DNA of 9,632 nt from Lentisphaeria bacterium (GTDB lineage: Bacteria > Verrucomicrobiota > Lentisphaeria > JABSQK01 > UBA12247): assembly GCA_003477185.1 (NCBI GenBank), contig DMTJ01000439.1, forward strand, positions 1-9,632, given 5' to 3'. Numbering within the stretch: position 1 is the first letter of the stretch; every line of letters starts with the position of its first letter. The notes below the pieces were generated by a model. It did no database searches, had not been told where the DNA came from, and saw only the letters and a list, made by a program, of their open reading frames with translations. Positions 5,023 to 9,632 of this stretch are shown in pieces. The position numbers and the translations under genes are program-made.

Positions 5023-6720
5023 TCAGTCGACGATGAGAAAAGTCCGGGTTTCTGTATCGGTGCTGTCGCTATTCTGGGGCAAAGTGACAATAAACTCACT
5101 GCCTTTTCCCGGAATAGATTCCACCTCGATTGTCCCCTGGTGGCGTTCTACAATCTGCTTACAGACCGACAATCCCAAACCTGTGCCGCGGTTTCCCTTC
5201 GAAGTGTGAAACAGATTGAACACCTTACTCTGATCGACAACCGCAATACCCTTGCCGTTGTCTCGGACGCGCAGGAAAAAATCCTCAGCCCCTTCTTTTA
5301 GGCCCCACGTAATGCGGACGCGCCCCTTGCCGGTGCCGACGTGCTGGTCATTTATGGCCGCGATCGCGTTTGTCAGAAGATTGAGCAAGACACGATGCAT
5401 GCCACGGCTGTCCATCCAGGCAATGCCGTCGAACTCTGCAGGCTTGCGAACCATAATTTTGATGTCGTTAGCATCAGCCTGCGGTCGGATCACATCGACC
5501 GCCTCGCGCACCAACTCCTCGACACTTACGGCCAGGGACTCATGCTTATCTTCACTCGCTAGATTCAGCAAGTCATGCATGAGACTGTTGAGACGCTTTT
5601 GATTTCGATTCATCATATCCCAGGCGTTCTCAGTCAAGTCGCCGTCCTTCGAATCCAGCCCCATCCGAAGCAGTGAGATACAGCCTTCTAGCCCGCCCAA
5701 AATGTTCTTTACGTCATGCGCCAGACTGGCTGCCATCAAACCGACCGCGGCCATGCGCTCAGCCGCCAGATTGGATTCCATGAGCCGTCGGTTCTCAATC
5801 GCGAGTCCAGCGGAGCAAGCGATCGCCGAGAGGAGCTTCAGGTCATCTTCTGCATAATCGAGATTGATGGATTTTACGGCCAGATGAATCACGCCAAGCT
5901 GTTCTTCAGAGCCATGAATAGGGACGCAAAGCACACGCTGTAACTGCGAATCACTGATGGACTGCGAGGAGAACCTGACGTCCTTGGTCGCATCGATAGA
6001 CAGGACGCCTTCATCCTGACTGCGCACCCAGCGAATAATGGAGCGACTGACATTTTCCATGCTCAATTCTTTGACCGGCCCCCGCTCATCACGCTGGGCC
6101 ACGGGGACGAGGTTATTTCCATCCTCAGCAGCCAGCAACAGATGCGCGCGCTGGGACGGAATGGCGCCAGTGACGATCTCAAGGCAACAGTCGTAGACTT
6201 CCTGCAAGTCCCCTGCAGCGGAAACCAATCTCTGGACGCTATACATTGCCTGCAGCTTCTTCTGGTCACGAGCAATCTGCGCGGAGGCTGCGTCGCGTTC
6301 TTCGCCGACGCGCTTGACCGAAACTGATTCGACACGGGCAGAAATTATCGGCTCGTCGAGCGGTTCGTCAATCTGATGTACTTGAAAGAGCGAATTACCG
6401 AGGCGCACGGTTTTTCCTAGTTCGAGCGGTGTCGGGCCGCGCACACGGCGGTTACCAATCCACGTGCCATTGGTGCTTTCTAGGTCCTTTACGACCCAGC
6501 GGCGCCCTTCGAAGTAGATGGAGGTATGGTGACGGGAGATCACCATGTCGGGCAGCTGCACGTCTGCACTAACGGCTCGGCCGAGCGTAACCTCGGGCGA
6601 GTTCAGGACGAATTCCTTCCCTGCGGCGGGGCCACCTGTCACCTTGAGCACGTAATTACGTGTCCCGGGGGGGCTTACTGGCGCACTGGTGGAAGATTTA
6701 CTCGAAGAGGCAGTGGACAT
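5023..6720 (-). CDS. FHA-GAF-histidine kinase, ending in a remnant of a receiver domain
   Basis: A 565-residue cytoplasmic sensor kinase. After a Ser/Thr/Pro-rich start, residues about 22-117 form an FHA domain that would bind phosphothreonine peptides (GR at 47-48, S51, ISRHH at 61-65, NGT at 84-86). A linker helix leads to a GAF domain at about 155-310, ending in the IENRRL helix. The dimerisation helix reads AHDVKN with H335 as phospho-acceptor. The HATPase has N447 and N451, DNGKGI at 487-492, FNLFHTSKG at 501-509 and GTGLGL at 512-517. The protein ends with TRTFLIVD and a TGA: exactly how a receiver domain would begin (hydrophobic strand into the acidic pair), but the rest is missing. 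The start at ATG 6720 overlaps the upstream gene by 23 bases. The FHA domain implies input from Ser/Thr kinases, none of which is encoded here. Kinase function seems intact; its phosphotransfer target is unknown. Confidence 0.9.
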   Translation of the reverse strand: MSTASSSKSSTSAPVSPPGTRNYVLKVTGGPAAGKEFVLNSPEVTLGRAVSADVQLPDMVISRHHTSIYFEGRRWVVKDLESTNGTWIGNRRVRGPTPLELGKTVRLGNSLFQVHQIDEPLDEPIISARVESVSVKRVGEERDAASAQIARDQKKLQAMYSVQRLVSAAGDLQEVYDCCLEIVTGAIPSQRAHLLLAAEDGNNLVPVAQRDERGPVKELSMENVSRSIIRWVRSQDEGVLSIDATKDVRFSSQSISDSQLQRVLCVPIHGSEEQLGVIHLAVKSINLDYAEDDLKLLSAIACSAGLAIENRRLMESNLAAERMAAVGLMAASLAHDVKNILGGLEGCISLLRMGLDSKDGDLTENAWDMMNRNQKRLNSLMHDLLNLASEDKHESLAVSVEELVREAVDVIRPQADANDIKIMVRKPAEFDGIAWMDSRGMHRVLLNLLTNAIAAINDQHVGTGKGRVRITWGLKEGAEDFFLRVRDNGKGIAVVDQSKVFNLFHTSKGNRGTGLGLSVCKQIVERHQGTIEVESIPGKGSEFIVTLPQNSDSTDTETRTFLIVD

Positions 6721-7639
6721 TAGGTAGGCAGCGAGAGGCTATCGCCTCCAATTCGTTGAGGAATAGCACGAGATCACGGGGCGAGAGCGCAAGGCCCTCT
6801 GTTGCGTGGGCACGTGTATTAACGAAGTGAATACTGGCACCTACCGTGCACAGTTGCAAATCACCGCTTCGTTTTTTAACGGCTCTGTACACGGAGACGG
6901 CGACTTCAGACAGGGCCATACACAGCTCGTGAAAGGCGGGAAGAAACGCGAGTTCCGTACCCAGCACCTCATCTCCGTGCGCGAACCGCGGGATATCCAC
7001 ATCGATCACGACATTGGGAAAAATCAGGCTAACAGAGCGCAACGAGATTCCACCACTGATCAACGGCAAGTGCTCGGACGGGATCAAAGGCGGCATTTCA
7101 CTGCGGTGCAGTAACCAATATCGGGCGGGCTCCTGGCGCTTCTGCCGCTCTTCATGCAGACAGACACATTTTGCCAACTCCAGCACAAATGCCGGGGTGA
7201 CTCGCTCGAACCCGATCGATGAGATCCGCGTCAATGTGGCCTCGCTGATCGCATCGATCGGACGGTGAAGAAAGAACAGATCATCGCGTAACAGTTCCGC
7301 GACAGCTTCTGCAGTCGGGACAATTTCTTGGCCCACGCCCGGTGTTGGCAGGTCCATACCGCTGGCGTACTCGACGGCAACCGCCCGCACACCTAAATCG
7401 GTGAGCGCGCGCACGATGAGGTCGTCCACATCGCGCTGGGTCAGGTGCGCACCTTCCGAGACCCGCAATTCCAAAAATTGACGAACTGTGCTGATCAGGT
7501 TGTCCGCGAGTTCTGGATCATCCAGCTTGGCCTGCTTGCAGCACTGCCAGAGTTTGTCCGATAGGCCATCTAGGTTCAACGGCTCCTGTGTTCCCGCGGG
7601 TGTGGTGAGCAAAACTGCCCCGGCGCTGAGTTTTATCAT
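6698..7639 (-). CDS. Unrecognised protein with N-terminal degenerate ATP-cone-like domain
   Basis: A 313-residue protein with no family I can name over its full length. Residues about 3-93 follow the pattern of an ATP cone: a beta-rich start (KLSAGAVLLTTPAGTQEPLN), a helix (LDGLSDKLWQCCKQA), a second helix (ELADNLISTVRQFLE), and a closing LTQRDVDDLIVRALTDLGVRAVAVEYAS. This lines up by eye with the ATP cone of the NrdR encoded just upstream, but the basic nucleotide-binding KRDG turn is replaced by TTPAG, so nucleotide binding may be lost or changed. Residues about 105-313 are a mixed helical and strand region with several Cys and no motif I recognise; no membrane segment or signal peptide. 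Its ATG overlaps the nrdR stop by 4 bases, and it overlaps the downstream FHA kinase by 23 bases, so it is cotranslated with both. A role in nucleotide-responsive regulation is a guess from context. Confidence 0.72.
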   Translation of the reverse strand: MIKLSAGAVLLTTPAGTQEPLNLDGLSDKLWQCCKQAKLDDPELADNLISTVRQFLELRVSEGAHLTQRDVDDLIVRALTDLGVRAVAVEYASGMDLPTPGVGQEIVPTAEAVAELLRDDLFFLHRPIDAISEATLTRISSIGFERVTPAFVLELAKCVCLHEERQKRQEPARYWLLHRSEMPPLIPSEHLPLISGGISLRSVSLIFPNVVIDVDIPRFAHGDEVLGTELAFLPAFHELCMALSEVAVSVYRAVKKRSGDLQLCTVGASIHFVNTRAHATEGLALSPRDLVLFLNELEAIASRCLPNVHCLFE

Positions 7640-8109
7640 GCCTTTGCTTCCGCTCCGCTCTGTCCGCGCAGGAACATCAATTCGTTGACGAATTCATCAA
7701 TGTCATCAAACTTTCGATAGACACTGGCAAACCGGACATACGCGACGTGATCCAGCGCCAGCAACTGCTCGAGCACCAGTCGCCCAATCTCCTCGCTCTC
7801 TATCTCGCGATTGCCGCCGTCTTCGATCTTGCCGGCGATCCTAGCAGTGAGTTTATCGAGCTGGTCACTGCCTATCGGGCGCTTCCAGCAGGCCCGACCA
7901 ACGCCATCAAGGAGCTTCTGTCGCAAAAATGGCTCGCGCTGTCCGTCGCGCTTCAAGACCACAAGTTCGTCATTGGAAATCTCTTCTACGGTGGTGAACC
8001 GGTGCTGGCAAGACGCGCATTCGCGACGCCTGCGGACCACCCGGCTTTCGTTTACGGCACGGCTGTCTACGACTCGATCTTCATCATGCCCGCATGAGGG
8101 ACAACGCAT
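7636..8109 (-). CDS. nrdR: Transcriptional repressor NrdR
   Basis: A 157-residue protein of normal length for NrdR, the nucleotide-sensing repressor of ribonucleotide reductase operons. Residues 1-45 form the zinc ribbon: C3 and C6 in MRCPSCGH, C31 and C34 in CASCQHRF, with the RRRRE stretch between them used for DNA binding. Residues about 49-135 form the ATP cone with the intact LKRDG turn (52-56) and the closing helix ending in VYRKF. The start at ATG 8109 is supported by the conserved MRCPSCG beginning and an AAAGG about 5 bases upstream. No ribonucleotide reductase genes lie in the window, so its targets are elsewhere. It is the first gene of a leftward operon with the ATP-cone-like gene, the FHA kinase and the peroxidase, and is divergent from sucA. 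Confidence 0.96.
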   Translation of the reverse strand: MRCPSCGHDEDRVVDSRAVNESRVVRRRRECASCQHRFTTVEEISNDELVVLKRDGQREPFLRQKLLDGVGRACWKRPIGSDQLDKLTARIAGKIEDGGNREIESEEIGRLVLEQLLALDHVAYVRFASVYRKFDDIDEFVNELMFLRGQSGAEAKA

Positions 8110-8201
8110 AATTGCCTTTGCCTGCTGTGGCAGGTGTGCGTGTGGGGTAATATAGTACGGCTTCGATTTAGATAACTGCCATCTCTTCTGGCTTTGATAG
8201 T
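8110..8201. promoter_or_regulatory. Divergent intergenic region between nrdR and sucA
   Basis: These 92 bases must hold the start signals for both nrdR (leftward) and sucA (rightward). The most promoter-like piece is the AT-rich TAATATAGTA at 8148-8157, which offers -10-like boxes on both strands (TAATAT or TATAGT rightward; TACTAT or TATATT leftward). I find no good -35 partner at the right spacing on either strand. No clear ribosome binding site precedes sucA. Confidence 0.5.
8121..8134. repeat. Small perfect inverted repeat upstream of nrdR
   Basis: CCTGC and GCAGG flank a 4-base TGTG spacer, 12 bases upstream of the nrdR start. As RNA it would form a 5-base-pair stem in the nrdR leader close to the AAAGG; as DNA it could be an operator half-site pair. 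It does not match an NrdR box. It is short enough to occur by chance. Confidence 0.3.
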
Positions 8202-9632
8202 ATGCACCAACTCACAAACTCGGTCAATGTCAACGGGGCCTTTATCGACGACCTTTATGCGCGGTACGCTGCGGATCCAGCCAGCGTCGATCCCTCGTGG
8301 CGCATGTTCTTTCAGGGCTATCAGCACGGGCTTAACGGCAGCGCAGGCGATGATCATGTCTCGCCTGCGGGCCTCAACGCGCGAGAACGGGAGGCCGCGG
8401 TCATGAAATTGGTGAACGCCTATCGTGACCGTGGTCATCTGGTTGCGAACACCAATCCAGTCCGGCCGCGCAGATTTTTCCGTTCAGACCTCAGCTTGGC
8501 GCATCACCGCCTGGAAGAGGCGGACTTGGACCGCGTATTCGACGTCGGCAAGCAGATCCGCATCGGACCGGCTACGTTGCGGGACATCATCGGCCATCTG
8601 CAGGAGACCTACTGCTCCACGATCGGCACGGAGTTTCGCTATATTCCCGACTCAGGTATCCGGATGTGGCTGCATGAGCGCATGGAGTCCAAGGCCAATC
8701 GCCCCGGCTATTCTCCGGAGAAGAAACGAGAGATCCTGAGCAAGCTCAGCGAATCCGTCGGCTTCGAGAACTTCCTCCATAAGAAGTATACAGGGCAAAA
8801 GCGCTTTTCGTTGGAGGGCTGCGAGTCCTTTGTGCCGGCGCTTTTTGCGTTATTTGAACACGGCGCCGAATGGGGCGTGGAAGAGTTTGTCATCGGCATG
8901 GCTCACCGTGGCCGCCTGAACGTCTTGGCCAACCTCTTTGGCAAAAGCTATGAGAACGTGTTCGCCGAGTTCGAAGGCAGCGCGCTACCCGAGTCGGCTG
9001 GAGCCGGAGGAGAAGGCGACGTAAAATACCATCTCGGGTATTCCGCAGACGTGACCACCGAGTGCGGAAACAACATTCACCTAGCCCTGATGTTCAACCC
9101 ATCCCATCTTGAAGCCGTGGACCCAGTGGCGTTGGGCAGCGTCAGAGCCAAGCTTGACTCATTGTATGGTGAAGACACCCAACGCATTGTCCCAGTGCTG
9201 GTACACGGGGACGCAGCGATATCCGGACAGGGGGTCGTCTACGAGATTGCGAACTTCCACAACTTGAAAGGCTACAACACGGGCGGCACCATACACATCG
9301 TGCTGAACAATCAGGTCGGTTTCACTGCCAACTATCGTGAGACTCGTTCCAGCCTATATTGCACCGACATTGCCAAGGTGACTGAATCGCCCGTGTTTCA
9401 CGTCAATGCTGACGACCCCGAGGCAGTAGTGCATTGCGTGCGTATGGCCATCGAGCTCCGTCAGCGCTTCAAGATCGACGTCTACATCGACCTGCTCGGC
9501 TATCGCCGCTATGGCCACAACGAGGGAGATGAGCCGGGGTTCACCCAGCCTTTGCTGTACGAGGCCATCAACAAGCATCCCACCGTACTCAAGATCTACA
9601 CCGACCAGCTGCTTTCCGAAGGCGTCGTTACC
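8202..9632 (+). CDS. sucA: 2-oxoglutarate dehydrogenase E1 component, N-terminal half
   Basis: The first 477 codons of the thiamine-diphosphate E1 subunit, open to the right edge; full-length family members have about 900 residues or more. The enzyme decarboxylates 2-oxoglutarate and passes the succinyl group to the lipoyl arm of E2 (SucB) in the TCA cycle. Residues about 10-40 carry the typical N-terminal tail (NGAFIDDLYARY, then VDPSWRMFFQGY). IGMAHRGRLNVLAN at 231-244, GDVKYHLGY at 272-280, FNPSHLEAVDPV at 298-309, HGDAAISGQGVVYE at 335-348, LNNQVGFT at 368-375, HVNADDPEAV at 400-409 and the YRRYGHNEGDEP stretch at 434-445 are landmark E1 motifs for substrate and ThDP/Mg binding. The NPVRPRRFF and IGPATLRDIIGHL regions recall Bacteroidota-type enzymes. 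ATG 8202 gives the conserved N-terminus though no Shine-Dalgarno is visible. E2 and E3 genes, if adjacent, lie beyond the window. Confidence 0.95.
   Translation, partial: MHQLTNSVNVNGAFIDDLYARYAADPASVDPSWRMFFQGYQHGLNGSAGDDHVSPAGLNAREREAAVMKLVNAYRDRGHLVANTNPVRPRRFFRSDLSLAHHRLEEADLDRVFDVGKQIRIGPATLRDIIGHLQETYCSTIGTEFRYIPDSGIRMWLHERMESKANRPGYSPEKKREILSKLSESVGFENFLHKKYTGQKRFSLEGCESFVPALFALFEHGAEWGVEEFVIGMAHRGRLNVLANLFGKSYENVFAEFEGSALPESAGAGGEGDVKYHLGYSADVTTECGNNIHLALMFNPSHLEAVDPVALGSVRAKLDSLYGEDTQRIVPVLVHGDAAISGQGVVYEIANFHNLKGYNTGGTIHIVLNNQVGFTANYRETRSSLYCTDIAKVTESPVFHVNADDPEAVVHCVRMAIELRQRFKIDVYIDLLGYRRYGHNEGDEPGFTQPLLYEAINKHPTVLKIYTDQLLSEGVVT

Noticed and set aside
5023..5025. TGA read as selenocysteine between kinase and peroxidase, given that some glutathione peroxidases use selenocysteine.
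   Set aside because: The peroxidatic position is an ordinary Cys codon (C35) well downstream, and this TGA sits at the kinase end, not in an active site.
4855..5301. A 148-codon plus-strand open frame across the peroxidase and kinase ends.
   Set aside because: It lies antisense to two genes with clear family motifs, and its translation shows no recognisable domain.
6667..6673. A run of seven G bases as a possible slippage or phase-variation site in the FHA kinase start.
   Set aside because: The frame reads through it normally into the FHA domain, and seven bases is short for phase variation.
7747..8097. Plus-strand open frames opposite nrdR.
   Set aside because: They are antisense to the highly conserved NrdR coding sequence and have no motif of their own.
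8141..8160. A possible NrdR box around TAATATAGTA.
   Set aside because: The AT core is suggestive, but the flanking ACAC/GTGT-type arms of an NrdR box are not present symmetrically.
8067..8438. A minus-strand open frame spanning the nrdR-sucA gap.
   Set aside because: It overlaps the conserved starts of both nrdR and sucA, and its translation resembles no protein family.

Overview
The window is a dense, protein-coding bacterial chromosome segment of moderate GC content, with no RNA genes, CRISPR arrays or recognisable mobile elements. It has ten genes, the first and last cut by the window edges. The host looks like a Gram-negative, aerobically respiring bacterium. A tandem CNNM/CorC pair, sensor kinases without membrane segments, an FHA-GAF histidine kinase and a 2-oxoglutarate dehydrogenase E1 whose N-terminal half resembles Bacteroidota-type enzymes would fit a PVC-group (Verrucomicrobiota-like) or related lineage. 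That placement is a tentative inference from family resemblance. TGA ends several genes, so the standard bacterial code applies.

Left block, plus strand (1-4511): the C-terminal end of a CNNM/CorC-type protein overlaps a second, shorter CNNM protein. After a 72-base gap with a plausible promoter and a strong ribosome binding site comes hypoxanthine phosphoribosyltransferase (hpt). It is followed without a real gap by a small soluble histidine kinase and then, through an ATGA overlap, by a receiver/HATPase hybrid whose dimerisation helix has Gly where the phospho-acceptor His should be. The last three genes look translationally coupled.

Right block, minus strand (8109 down to 4536): nrdR, an unrecognised gene with an N-terminal ATP-cone-like domain, an FHA-GAF-histidine kinase, and a glutathione peroxidase. 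The first three genes overlap and the fourth follows after 6 bases, so this looks like one operon. NrdR represses ribonucleotide reductase genes through its own ATP cone, so a second, degenerate ATP cone directly behind it suggests a link with dNTP or ATP sensing. Two genes at the far end look eroded: the kinase stops right after what looks like the first strand of a receiver domain, and the peroxidase has a frameshift that displaces its C-terminal tail. The two blocks converge, with 24 bases between the hybrid kinase stop and the displaced peroxidase end.

Right edge, plus strand (8202-9632): the first 477 codons of sucA, divergent from nrdR across a 92-base region with an AT-rich core and a small perfect inverted repeat. 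This is core TCA-cycle metabolism.

The most notable material is the signalling content. Three HATPase-bearing proteins lie in about 4.7 kb: one complete kinase with a possibly amputated receiver, one sensorless kinase, and one receiver fused to an apparent pseudokinase. They sit next to purine salvage (hpt), dNTP control (nrdR plus the ATP-cone protein) and a peroxidase. Whether they form one nucleotide- or redox-responsive circuit is inference.
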